From contig QHSX01000041.1 of the NCBI GenBank assembly GCA_003221695.1, positions 1 to 64,000 on the forward strand: a DNA stretch of 64,000 bases, written 5' to 3'. The notes under the pieces are model-generated. The model was not told the DNA's origin, ran no database searches, and was given only the letters and a program-made list of their open reading frames with translations. Source of the stretch: Candidatus Rokuibacteriota bacterium (GTDB lineage: Bacteria; Methylomirabilota; Methylomirabilia; Rokubacteriales; CSP1-6). The translations under genes were made by a program, and so were the position numbers. How positions within the stretch are numbered: position 1 is the first letter of the stretch; each line of letters opens with the position of its first letter. Below, piece after piece: positions 49,804 to 58,293 of the stretch.

Positions 49804-51808
49804 CAACAGCCTCGGGGGAGACGCGCGTCCGCGGCTTCCGGCCGCTCAGCGTCTCTGCGGCCAGATCCCGGACGCGGCGGTCGGCGCGCTTCCAGAACCA
49901 GGTGCGTCGGCTGACGGTCGCCTCGAGCACCTCCAGCGCGGCCGAGGTGCCGATCGAGGCGAGCGCGCGGATCGTCTCCAGCTGGACCTCCGCGTCGTCC
50001 TCGCTCCGGGCGCCTGAGCCCAGCAGCACCTTTCGCAGCTCCGGGACGGCGGTGTCGTTCCCTGGGACGCCGACTGCGCTGATCGCCGCCCGTCGCACCG
50101 ATGTGTCTGGATCGTGCACGCGGCGGAGAAGTGGGGCTCTCGCGCCTGCCCCGCCGACGTGGAAGGCGACACGTACGGCCTCCACCCGGACCCGCGGGTG
50201 GGGATGCTCCAGCACGGGGACGATCGCCGGGAACGCGGACGCGTGCCCGATTTTCCGGAGCGTATAGAGGGCGTTCCTCACCACGAACCACCGCTTGTCA
50301 TTGAGCCGCGACAGCAACGAGGGGATCGCCGGCACTCCCACGCGGGCCAGCACTTCGCACATCCGTATCCGGATCCGGCGGTGTGGCTCCTCCGCGAGGA
50401 GCGCCGTGAACGCCTCCGCTCCCTCTGGGCCGGCGAGACGCAGATATTCGCTCGCGACGTCCATCGGGCCCGTCGGAGGGTCCCGACGGAGGAGATCCAC
50501 GAGGAGCGAGACGTGGCTGTGCCCGGCGAGCTTGCCGCGGATCAGCGCGGTCGAGGTCGGCGGGTCGGCCGCAACGCTGCGCAGGACGCGTAGGGCCAGA
50601 TCGGGCTGGCCGCCCGCCAGCGCCTCGCGAGCGATCTCCGCCAGCGAATCGACTGCGAACCCCGGAGAGTCGGCGGGTTGGACGCTCCCGATCAGCGCCA
50701 GGAGCACGTCCGCGCTTCGCGCGAGGAGCATGTCGGGACGGCAGGCGTCCATGATCTCCTGCCGCAGTTCGAGTAACAGGGGGTCCTTGTGCGAGAGCAG
50801 GGCGGGTCCTGCTGGAGGCGCCCCGAGCTCGGTGCCACGCTCGAGCGTCAACGTGATCGCCTCCAGCAAGCGCAGTCGCTTGCCTTCCTCCCACGGGTAC
50901 TCGAGCAGCTCCGTCGTCAGCGCGACCAGCCGCTCCCGCGGGACGTGGCGGGCGATCTGTCGCAGTTCGTCCTCGGTGACCTGCGTGAGGAGGTTGAACG
51001 CGGTGAGATCGGTCCCCGCACCGGGAAGGAGGTAGTCACCGAAGAGGGGCGTCTGGGTCGCGTCGGGGAGGAGCATGAGTGCCTCGAGCGTCGTTCGCGC
51101 GCGAACCTCGCGGTCGCCACTGCCTTGCGCCATCGCGCCGAGCGTTTTGATCGCCGCGTAGAGGAGATCGAACCGCCCACCGCGCGAGACGGTCTCGAAC
51201 CACTCGAGCAACCCGGTACGCTCATACGTCAGGTTCTCGAATCGCTCGTCGACCACCTTGAGGATGGACTCGACGAGCCGATCCAGGGTGTCCGCACCCG
51301 TCCCACGGAGTATCGGCCCAGAGCCCGACTCCTCCGTGCCGGTGGACCAGCCGACGTCCAGATTACCGGGGGGCGCCGGGAGGCCGGCGAGACCTGGCGC
51401 ACCGACGCTCACGCGGACGACGGCTCGATCGCGGAGGTAGTTGCGTGCGGCAGTGATGGAGGCGAACTGTTTGACCGGCTTGTTGAGGACCTCCAGCATT
51501 GCCTGGAGCTCCCAGTTCTCGACCGACGGCTCGATACTGAGCTCGGCGATCCCCCGAGACTGCATCTCGAACCGGAGACCCTTGAGCGCCGGATCCGTGG
51601 TGGGGAGCTCTCCGCCCGCCCAGGTGAAGCGGTCCCGCCCCACTCGGATCGGGAAGATCAGCCCCTGGCGGAAGGCGTCGTCCAACGAGCGCCGTAGGCG
51701 CTCGATCCACGCTGTCGCTGCCTCGCTGGTCGGGGGGTAGAGCGCCAGCGACTTCTTGGCGGCCAGGAGGGCGCGCAAGAACACAAGGAGCGCCTGCTGA
51801 TTGGACAT
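49793..51808 (-). CDS. HEAT-repeat protein paired with an HD-GYP protein
   Basis: About 671 residues from ATG 51808; a TTG-led extension to 51859 is possible but less likely. The N-terminal ~115 residues (LLAAKKSLALYPPTSEA, then RVGRDRFTWAGGELP and ELSIEPSVENWELQAMLEVL) match in layout the N-terminal domain of the neighbouring HD-GYP protein. The middle is helical. The C-terminal ~170 residues contain clear HEAT repeats (VGVPAIPSLLSRLNDKRWFV, HASAFPAIVPVLEHPHPRVR, DPDTSVRRAAISAVGVPG). No enzymatic motif is seen. It probably scaffolds or senses for the overlapping HD-GYP gene. Confidence 0.75.
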   Translation of the reverse strand: MSNQQALLVFLRALLAAKKSLALYPPTSEAATAWIERLRRSLDDAFRQGLIFPIRVGRDRFTWAGGELPTTDPALKGLRFEMQSRGIAELSIEPSVENWELQAMLEVLNKPVKQFASITAARNYLRDRAVVRVSVGAPGLAGLPAPPGNLDVGWSTGTEESGSGPILRGTGADTLDRLVESILKVVDERFENLTYERTGLLEWFETVSRGGRFDLLYAAIKTLGAMAQGSGDREVRARTTLEALMLLPDATQTPLFGDYLLPGAGTDLTAFNLLTQVTEDELRQIARHVPRERLVALTTELLEYPWEEGKRLRLLEAITLTLERGTELGAPPAGPALLSHKDPLLLELRQEIMDACRPDMLLARSADVLLALIGSVQPADSPGFAVDSLAEIAREALAGGQPDLALRVLRSVAADPPTSTALIRGKLAGHSHVSLLVDLLRRDPPTGPMDVASEYLRLAGPEGAEAFTALLAEEPHRRIRIRMCEVLARVGVPAIPSLLSRLNDKRWFVVRNALYTLRKIGHASAFPAIVPVLEHPHPRVRVEAVRVAFHVGGAGARAPLLRRVHDPDTSVRRAAISAVGVPGNDTAVPELRKVLLGSGARSEDDAEVQLETIRALASIGTSAALEVLEATVSRRTWFWKRADRRVRDLAAETLSGRKPRTRVSPEAVDDR

Positions 51809-51817
51809 TGCCCGGAA

Positions 51818-51867
51818 AGCCTTCTCGTCCCAGTGTACTGAAGCCCACGCGGCGGTCAAAGAAGGCT
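51818..51867 (-). promoter_or_regulatory. Inverted repeat in the HEAT-gene leader
   Basis: AGCCTTCT (51818-51825) and AGAAGGCT (51860-51867) form a perfect eight-base inverted repeat 34 bp apart, just upstream of the HEAT-gene start on the minus strand. It could be a pair of operator half-sites or a leader fold. Evidence is weak. Confidence 0.25.
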
Positions 51868-51897
51868 GATCACCGGTGGCTTGGCGCGCGGTCGCCG

Positions 51898-52596
51898 CTA
51901 CGGCCCGAAGCGCACCTCGAGGCGCACGGGCGGGAAGCCGACCGCGCGCTCTCTGTCCCTGACCCGGATCAGCGTCGTGCGATCGTCGGCGAGATAGAAC
52001 GCGTCGTCCTCGTCGTCGCTCTCGCCGACCAGGCCGAGTGCGTCGATCCCGAAGGGGAGCCGGAACGTGCCCGTGAAGGGCAGAGGGACGGGCGTCACGG
52101 GCATCAGGGTGCCGCTCGCATCCGCCATCTGCGTGATCGTGAAGTTGCCTGCGATCGAACCGAGCGGCACCCCGGAGTGCACGGCGAGCGAGAGATCGAC
52201 GATACCGTCGAAGGTCCCGGTGATCACGGGCAGATTGGGGACGTGGACCTTGCTGTTACCCGGCGCATTGATGAGGACGTAGAACCTTCCATAGACCGGC
52301 CCGATGCCCGTGACCATAGAGAGGTCGCTCGTCCCGGTCGCGCTGACCGTGCATTTCCTGAGTCGTGGAACAGCGATCAGTAACTCGGACGGACACAAGG
52401 GAGTGCCGAGGTTGGCGACTCCGAGGAGCGGGGACCTCGCATTCCGGACGATGACGCTGCCGTCCAGACTCTCGGGAAGGAACGTGACCCTCTCGCTGAT
52501 TTCGTACAGCGTGACATCCGAGGCCGTGTCGCCGGCAGTCGGGAGCACCGGCAGCAACAGGGCGAGTCCGGCGAAGATCAGAACGCGTTTTAACAT
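51898..52596 (-). CDS. Secreted protein of unknown function
   Basis: A 232-residue protein from ATG 52596 behind AAAGGAG, six bases upstream. A clear signal peptide (RVLIFAGLALLLPVLPTAG) is followed by a beta-rich mature part with LLGVANLGTPLCPSEL, a likely disulfide Cys pair (in LCPSE and LRKCTVSA), GTFDGIVDLSLAVHSGVP and an acidic ESDDEDDAFYLADD. I do not recognise the family. It is divergent from hyuA2 and lies 89 bp upstream of the HEAT gene on the same strand. Its frame runs far upstream antisense to hyuA2, which is an artefact. Confidence 0.6.
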   Translation of the reverse strand: MLKRVLIFAGLALLLPVLPTAGDTASDVTLYEISERVTFLPESLDGSVIVRNARSPLLGVANLGTPLCPSELLIAVPRLRKCTVSATGTSDLSMVTGIGPVYGRFYVLINAPGNSKVHVPNLPVITGTFDGIVDLSLAVHSGVPLGSIAGNFTITQMADASGTLMPVTPVPLPFTGTFRLPFGIDALGLVGESDDEDDAFYLADDRTTLIRVRDRERAVGFPPVRLEVRFGP

Positions 52597-52716
52597 GTCT
52601 TGCTCCTTTTCGCTTGGCTCGAGCTCATCAGCCGTGACCGCCCGCAGCGTGGGCAGACTCGTCGGGGTCAATCCAGTACATGCATGGAGGAGTAGGTACG
52701 CGCGGGGCCGAGCACA

Positions 52717-52771
52717 ATGCGGAGAAACCCGTAGAGGAGCATGCGGAAATCCCGCAGGCTGGGAGTATGAT
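52717..52771 (+). promoter_or_regulatory. Direct repeats and -10-like box upstream of hyuA2
   Basis: ATGCGGAGAAACCCG (52717-52731) and ATGCGGAAATCCCG (52741-52754) are two similar direct repeats 24 bp apart, followed by TATGAT (52766-52771), a strong -10-like hexamer with no good -35 at standard spacing. The pattern suits an activator-dependent promoter for the hyuAB operon, which starts at 52801. Confidence 0.35.
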
Positions 52772-52800
52772 CTGAGGCTGACGCAGGGGAGGCGCTCGGC

Positions 52801-54897
52801 ATGACTCGGTTCCGGGTCGGCGTCGACATCGGGGGGACGTTCACGGACATCGTCCTGCTCGATGCGGACGGGCGCCTGCACACCAAGAAGGTGTCCTCGA
52901 GCGTCGACGACTACGCGCGCGCCATCGTCGAGGGGGTCGGCGAGGTGTTCCGCGAGACCGGCCTGGTGGGCGCCGACGTCGCCGAGGTGCTCCACGGGAC
53001 CACCGTCGCCTCCAACGCGATCCTCGAGCTCAGGGGCGCGAAGACCGGGCTCATCACGACCAAGGGGTTCCGTGACATCCTCGAGATCCGTCGGTTGCGC
53101 ATGCCCCGTCTCTACGACCTCACATGGGAGAAGCCGGCGCCGCTGGTCGAACGTTACCTCCGGGTCGAGGTCCAGGAGCGGATCAACGCGCGTGGCGAGG
53201 TCCAGGCGCCGCTCGATCCCGTCGACGTCGAGCGTGTCCTCGACCGGCTGCTGGGGGAAGGGATCGAGGCGCTCGCCGTCTGCCTCCTCAACTCGTACGC
53301 CAACCCCGTGCACGAGGAGCGCATCAAGGAGATCGTCGCGCGCCGCGCGCCCGGCCTGGTCACCTGCATCAGCGCGGAGGTGCTGCCGGAGATCCGGGAG
53401 TACGAGCGGACCTCGACGACCGTCATCAATGCCTACGTGATGCCGATCGTGCGCAGCTATCTCGCGACGCTCAGGAGTGGTCTCGACGACATCGGGGTGA
53501 AGGCGCCGCTCCTCATCATGCAGTCGAACGGCGGCCTCATGACCGACGCGGCGGCGGCGCAGAAGCCCATCCACGTCATCGAGTCTGGCCCGGCTGCCGG
53601 CGTCGTGGGCGCCCAGGTGCTGGCACAACGGCTCGATCTGGGCAAGCTCATTACCTTCGACATGGGCGGGACGACCGCCAAGGCCGCGCTCGTAGAGGAC
53701 GGCGACGTCAGCCGGGCCGCGGAGTACCAGGTCGGCGGCGGTATCGTGCACGGCTCGCGGCTCCTCACCGGCGCCGGCTACCTGCTGCGAGTGCCCGCGA
53801 TCGACCTGGCCGAGGTGGGCGCGGGCGGGGGCTCGCTGGTGTGGATCGATGCCGGCGGCGCGCTCCAGGTCGGCCCTCGGAGCGCGGGCGCCTCCCCGGG
53901 GCCGCTCTGCTACGACCTTGGCGGCACCGAGCCCACCATCACCGACGCGAACGTGATCCTCGGCTACCTGAACCCGACCCGCCTCGCCGGCGGCGCGGTG
54001 AAGCTCAACGCGGCGCGGGCCCACCAGGTGTTCGAGGAGAAGGTCGCGCGCCCCCTCGGGCTGCCGCTGGCCGAGGCCGCTCACGGGGCACACCTGATCG
54101 CCGCGTCGAACATGATGCGCGCCATCCGCGCGGTGTCGAGCGAGCGCGGCCGCGATCCCCGCGAGTACGCCCTGTTCGCGTTCGGCGGCAACGGACCAGT
54201 CTTCGCGACGGGAATGGCGCAGCAGCTCGAGATGCGACGGATCGTCGTGCCGCCGGCCCCGGGACTGTTCTCGTCGTTCGGGCTGCTCTACGCCGACGTC
54301 GAGCACCACTACGTACGGACCTGGCGACGCCTGGCAGCGGAGGCCGAGCCGGCCGCGCTCGGTCAGGTGTTCCACCGTATGGAGACCGAGGCGACCGAGC
54401 AGCTCGCCGCCGAGGGCTTCACCGGCCGCGCCGTGCGCATCCGGCGCTCGGCCGACTGCCGCTACCAGGGTCAGTCGTTCGAGCTGACTGTCCCGGTGAC
54501 CGGGGGCTCCGTCGACCGGAGCACCGTTGCCGCTCTGGCGGAGGCTTTCGGGCAGGAGCACGAGCGGACGTACGGGCACAGGGCCGGGCCCGACGAGCCC
54601 GTCGAGATCGTGAGCCTCCGCGTCGTCGCCCAGGGCCTCCCCGACCGGCCGAGGGTGCCGGAACGACTCAGGATCGACCGGCGAGGCGGCGGCGATCCTC
54701 CGACGCGGCGCGTGTACTTCGGTCCCGACCGCGGCTGGCAGGAGACGCCCATCCTCGACCGCCCGGACCTCGCCACACCGCGCGTCGGCCCGTGCATCAT
54801 CGAGGAGTACGACGCCACCTGCGTGGTGCCCCCTGGCGCCCGGGCCGCGCTGGACGCCTACGGCAACATCATGATCGAGCTGGGCCAGGAGATCTGA
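52801..54897 (+). CDS. hyuA: Hydantoinase/oxoprolinase subunit A (second copy)
   Basis: A 698-residue HyuA-family ATPase subunit. It opens RFRVGVDIGGTFTDIVLLDADG, has VLHGTTVASNAILE and KGFRDILEIRR in the N-terminal domain, LLIMQSNGGLMTDAAAA and ITFDMGGTTAKAALVE in the ATPase core, and EVGAGGGSLVWID. It is homologous to, but diverged from, the copy at 16040-18085. GGGGAGG lies upstream of the ATG. It forms an operon with hyuB 18 bp downstream. It opens a cyclic amide such as a hydantoin or 5-oxoproline using ATP. Confidence 0.9.
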   Translation: MTRFRVGVDIGGTFTDIVLLDADGRLHTKKVSSSVDDYARAIVEGVGEVFRETGLVGADVAEVLHGTTVASNAILELRGAKTGLITTKGFRDILEIRRLRMPRLYDLTWEKPAPLVERYLRVEVQERINARGEVQAPLDPVDVERVLDRLLGEGIEALAVCLLNSYANPVHEERIKEIVARRAPGLVTCISAEVLPEIREYERTSTTVINAYVMPIVRSYLATLRSGLDDIGVKAPLLIMQSNGGLMTDAAAAQKPIHVIESGPAAGVVGAQVLAQRLDLGKLITFDMGGTTAKAALVEDGDVSRAAEYQVGGGIVHGSRLLTGAGYLLRVPAIDLAEVGAGGGSLVWIDAGGALQVGPRSAGASPGPLCYDLGGTEPTITDANVILGYLNPTRLAGGAVKLNAARAHQVFEEKVARPLGLPLAEAAHGAHLIAASNMMRAIRAVSSERGRDPREYALFAFGGNGPVFATGMAQQLEMRRIVVPPAPGLFSSFGLLYADVEHHYVRTWRRLAAEAEPAALGQVFHRMETEATEQLAAEGFTGRAVRIRRSADCRYQGQSFELTVPVTGGSVDRSTVAALAEAFGQEHERTYGHRAGPDEPVEIVSLRVVAQGLPDRPRVPERLRIDRRGGGDPPTRRVYFGPDRGWQETPILDRPDLATPRVGPCIIEEYDATCVVPPGARAALDAYGNIMIELGQEI

Positions 54898-54915
54898 GCG
54901 GCGAGGAGATCGTAG

Positions 54916-56682
54916 ATGGCGACGGCGCTCCGCGATCCGATCGGCTTCGAGCTGTTCAAGAACACGCTCCTGTCGATCGCCGACGAGATGGCCCTGACCA
55001 TCCTGCGCACCGCGTACTCCGGCGTGCTCAAGGACAACATGGACTACTCGACCGCCTTCTGCGACGGCGCGGGACGGACCGTCACGCAGGGGCTCACGCT
55101 GCCCGCCCACCTCTCCTCGTTCCCCGACGCGTTGGCCGCCACCATCGGGCGCTTCGCCGACCGCATGCACCCGGGCGACGTGTACTGCCTGAACGATCCG
55201 TTCGAGGGCGGCATGCACATCCCCGACGTCTTCGTTCTCAAGCCCATCTTCCACGAGGGGAAGCGGCTGGCCTTCGCCGCGACCATCTGCCACCAGACCG
55301 ACATGGGGGGTCGGGTCGCTGGCTCCAACGCCTCGGACTCCACCGAGATCTACCAGGAGGGCCTGCGCATCCCGCCCGTGAAGATGTACGACAGGGGCGA
55401 GCCGAACGAGACGCTCTTTCGACTGATCGAGAAGAACGTCCGCCTGCCGGTGCGGGTCTTCGGCGACCTGCGCGCCCAGCTCGCCGCGTGTCACATCGCC
55501 GAGGCGGCGTTTCTCCGGCTCGTCGCGCGCCAGGGCGCCAAGCGGGTCAAGGTCTACATGGAGGAGATCCTGGACTACACCGAGCGCCTGACGCGGGCGG
55601 CGCTTCGCCAGCTACCCGACGGCGAGTGGTCGTTCGAGGACTGGATCGACGACGACGGCGTCGATTACGGCAAGCCCATCCGACTCTTCGTGACGTTGCG
55701 GAAGACGGGCGATCGCCTGGTGGCCGACTGGACCGGCACCTCGCCCCAGGTCAAGGGCGCCATCAACAACACGCTCTCCTTCACCAAGGCCGCCACGTTT
55801 ACGTGCCTCAAGTCCGTCCTCTCCCATGACGTCCTGTGTAACGCCGGGTTCTATCGGCCGATCGAGGTCATCGCCCCACCCGGGACGATCGCCAACGGCG
55901 TGCTGCCGGCCGCCTCCGCCGCCCGAGGCCTCACGGGCTTTCGTATGCTCGACACGTGCTTCGGGGCGCTGGCCCGCATGCTGCCAGAGCGGACGATCGC
56001 GTCGTCGGAGGGCGGCAACACGGGCGTGTCGATCGGCGGCTACTATCCGGACCGCCGGCCGTTCATTTTCGTGGAGTTCATCTGCTCAGCCTGGGGCGGC
56101 CGTGCCTGGGCCGACGGCCTCGACGGCAACGCCAACATGTTCGCCAACATGTCGCTGCCGCCGGTGGAGATCACGGAGGCCGAGCAGCCGCTCGAGATCC
56201 TCTGCACCGAGTTCCTTCAGGACGTGGGCGGGCCAGGCAAGCACCGCGGCGGAGCCTCGATCCGCCGTGACTACCGGCTCCTCGAAGAGGAAGCCGTCCT
56301 CCAGGTGCGCGCCGATCGCAACGTCTTTCGCCCCTGGGGCCTCTTCGGCGGTGGGCCCGGGCGCCCCTCGCTCAACGTGCTGAATCCGGGACGCGAGGAC
56401 CGTGTGCTGCCGGGCAAGTTCACGATGATCATGAAGCGCGGCGACGTCTTCCGTCACGACCAGCCAGGCCCCGGGGGCTGGGGCGACCCGCTCGAGCGAG
56501 CCCCGGACCGGGTGTTGCGCGATGTCCGCAATGAGCTCGTGAGCCTGCGGTCTGCGCGCGACGACTACGGAGTTGTCATCGACTCCCGTACCTGGACGGT
56601 GGACGGTACGGCGACGGCCGCCCTCCGGGCCGAGCTTCGCGCGCGCCGCGGCTGGCAGGAGGTGCCCGTCGTTTCGCGCTGA
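54916..56682 (+). CDS. hyuB: Hydantoinase/oxoprolinase subunit B (second copy)
   Basis: A 588-residue HyuB-family protein behind GAGGAGAT. FELFKNTLLSIADEMALTIL, VYCLNDPFEGGMHIPDV, ICHQTDMGGRVAGSNASDS and KHRGGASIRRDYRLL are the family blocks. Subunit B follows A here, whereas in the other hyu operon B precedes A, a different gene order that points to independent origins. Its TGA forms one end of a palindrome shared with the stop of the converging amidase gene. Confidence 0.9.
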   Translation: MATALRDPIGFELFKNTLLSIADEMALTILRTAYSGVLKDNMDYSTAFCDGAGRTVTQGLTLPAHLSSFPDALAATIGRFADRMHPGDVYCLNDPFEGGMHIPDVFVLKPIFHEGKRLAFAATICHQTDMGGRVAGSNASDSTEIYQEGLRIPPVKMYDRGEPNETLFRLIEKNVRLPVRVFGDLRAQLAACHIAEAAFLRLVARQGAKRVKVYMEEILDYTERLTRAALRQLPDGEWSFEDWIDDDGVDYGKPIRLFVTLRKTGDRLVADWTGTSPQVKGAINNTLSFTKAATFTCLKSVLSHDVLCNAGFYRPIEVIAPPGTIANGVLPAASAARGLTGFRMLDTCFGALARMLPERTIASSEGGNTGVSIGGYYPDRRPFIFVEFICSAWGGRAWADGLDGNANMFANMSLPPVEITEAEQPLEILCTEFLQDVGGPGKHRGGASIRRDYRLLEEEAVLQVRADRNVFRPWGLFGGGPGRPSLNVLNPGREDRVLPGKFTMIMKRGDVFRHDQPGPGGWGDPLERAPDRVLRDVRNELVSLRSARDDYGVVIDSRTWTVDGTATAALRAELRARRGWQEVPVVSR

Positions 56683-56693
56683 CCCTCGGGTCA
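56680..56693. other. Palindrome joining two convergent stop codons
   Basis: TGACCCTCGGGTCA contains the hyuB TGA at its left end and, on the other strand, the amidase TGA at its right end, with six complementary bases on each side of a TC centre. The genes are only eight bases apart. It could form a small hairpin in either transcript. Confidence 0.4.
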
Positions 56694-58106
56694 GAGACCT
56701 CCGGGGAGCCGGGCCGTCCATCCGCTCGCCTGTTCGTAGGCGTAGGCGACCCGCAGGACCTTCGCGTCTGCGAACGCCCGGCCGTGGACCATCAGGCCCA
56801 CGGGCAGCCCGGCCCGCGTGAAGCCGCAGGGGACGCTGCACGCGGGCTCGCCGGTCAGGTTGGCGACACACGTGAGGCGCGCGCCCACGTCGAGCACCGA
56901 GACCGTGCGGCTCTTCAGGGGAACCTCGAGTCGCCCGATCGGGGTCGCGGGGAGCGGCGTCGCCGGTGATACGAGGACGTCCACGCGGCGGAACACCTCG
57001 CTCAGCGAGTGACGGATGCGGGCGCGCACCCGCTGCGCCTGCAGGTAGTCCGTCGCCAAATAGAGGAGCGCGCCCTTCAGGAGCCCGCCGACGTCAGCCC
57101 CGTAGTCCTGTGGGCGCGTGAGGAGCCACTCGCGGTGGTAGTGCGCGGCCTCCGCCCACGCGACGACAAAGCAGGTGTCGAGCGCGGCCTCGACTCCGGG
57201 GATCTTGACCTCGACCACCGACGCGCCGAGCTTCCGGAGCTCGTCGATCGCCGCCCGCACCAGGCGCTCGACCTCGGGGTCGATCACGTCGAAGTAGTAG
57301 TGCGACGGCACGCCGACGCGGACGCCCTCGAGGTCGGGCCGGAGCGCCCGCTGGAGACGCGGGAGTCTGACGCGCGCCGACGAGGGATCGCGGGCGTCGT
57401 GGCCAGCGATCGCCTGGAGCACGACCGCGGCGTCGGCGACCGTGCGGGTCATGGGGCCACCGTGGTCGAGGGACCAGCTCTCCGGGAGGATCCCCGTGCG
57501 GGGAACGAGTCCGTAGGTCGGCTTGTGGCCGACGATGCCGCAGAAGGAGGCGGGGATCCTGATCGACCCGCCCGTGTCGCTGCCCAGCGACGCCAGGCCG
57601 AGGCCGGCCGCGACGGCTGCGGCCGATCCCCCCGACGACCCGCCCGGGATGTATCCGAGCTTCCACGGGTTCTGGCATGTTCCGAAGTGCGGGTTGTCGC
57701 TCGTCACGCCCGCGGCGAACTCGTGGAGGTTCGTCTTGCCGACGAGAACGGCGCCCGCCTCGGCCAGCCGCGCCGTTGCGGTGGCGTCGGCGCTCGGGAC
57801 GAAGTCGCCGAGGATCCGCGACCCCGCGGTCGTGCGGATGCCCCTGGTGCAGTAGATGTCCTTGAGCGTGACGGGGATGCCGTGGAGCGGGCCCCGGTAG
57901 GCGCGCTTTGCGATCTCGCGGTCCGCCCGGCGCGCCTGCGCCAGGGCGAGGTCGGCGGTCACGGTGATGAAGGCCTTCAGCGTGCCGTCGAGCTGCTGGA
58001 TCCGGTCGAGGCAGGCGCGCGTCAGCTCCATCGACGAGAGCTTCCGGGCGCGCAGCAGCCGCCCCGCGCCCGTGATCGTGAGGCTCCGCAGGTCGTCAGG
58101 ACTCAT
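56691..58106 (-). CDS. Amidase-signature hydrolase (AtzE/GatA-like)
   Basis: A 471-residue amidase-signature enzyme with the triad Lys82 (VTLKDI), Ser157/158 (GGSSGGSAAA) and nucleophile Ser181 (GSDTGGSIR). It has the same length and the same motif positions as the amidase at 9496-10911, so the two are probably paralogues of one subgroup. Its ATG overlaps the end of a GatC-like gene by 11 bp. It is the last gene of an operon with a complete Dpp/Opp-type importer. Substrate could be an imported amide or amidated peptide. Confidence 0.9.
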   Translation of the reverse strand: MSPDDLRSLTITGAGRLLRARKLSSMELTRACLDRIQQLDGTLKAFITVTADLALAQARRADREIAKRAYRGPLHGIPVTLKDIYCTRGIRTTAGSRILGDFVPSADATATARLAEAGAVLVGKTNLHEFAAGVTSDNPHFGTCQNPWKLGYIPGGSSGGSAAAVAAGLGLASLGSDTGGSIRIPASFCGIVGHKPTYGLVPRTGILPESWSLDHGGPMTRTVADAAVVLQAIAGHDARDPSSARVRLPRLQRALRPDLEGVRVGVPSHYYFDVIDPEVERLVRAAIDELRKLGASVVEVKIPGVEAALDTCFVVAWAEAAHYHREWLLTRPQDYGADVGGLLKGALLYLATDYLQAQRVRARIRHSLSEVFRRVDVLVSPATPLPATPIGRLEVPLKSRTVSVLDVGARLTCVANLTGEPACSVPCGFTRAGLPVGLMVHGRAFADAKVLRVAYAYEQASGWTARLPGGL

Positions 58107-58293
58107 GGCTCATGGGGTGGAGAAAGTCGAACTCGAATGACCCGACGTCCATCGCGTAAAGCCGCTCGACGCGCCGGCGAAAGGCCGCGAAGACCTCGGC
58201 GAGCTCGGTGTCCCGTGTCCTGTCGGCGCGGAGCTCCGACCACTCGGCGAGGACCCGCGCGACGTCGGGGGTGATCGGAGACGAGTCACTCAT
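58096..58293 (-). CDS. GatC/AtzG-like small amidase partner protein
   Basis: A 65-residue protein from ATG 58293, overlapping the end of the OppF-like gene by eight bases and the start of the amidase by 11. TPDVARVLAEWSEL, then AFRRRVERLYAMDVGSFEFD resembles the GatC pattern of a helical N-terminus followed by a segment around VExLxxxD and an extended tail. Despite little direct identity it mirrors the 66-residue protein that precedes the amidase at 9496. Probable stabilising subunit; tentative because of its size. Confidence 0.55.
   Translation of the reverse strand: MSDSSPITPDVARVLAEWSELRADRTRDTELAEVFAAFRRRVERLYAMDVGSFEFDFLHPMSHES

Noticed and set aside
51898-55494. A very long minus-strand open frame antisense to hyuA2 and hyuB2
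   Set aside because: GC-rich shadow of real genes; only its 3' end (51898-52596) has its own ribosome-binding site and signal peptide.
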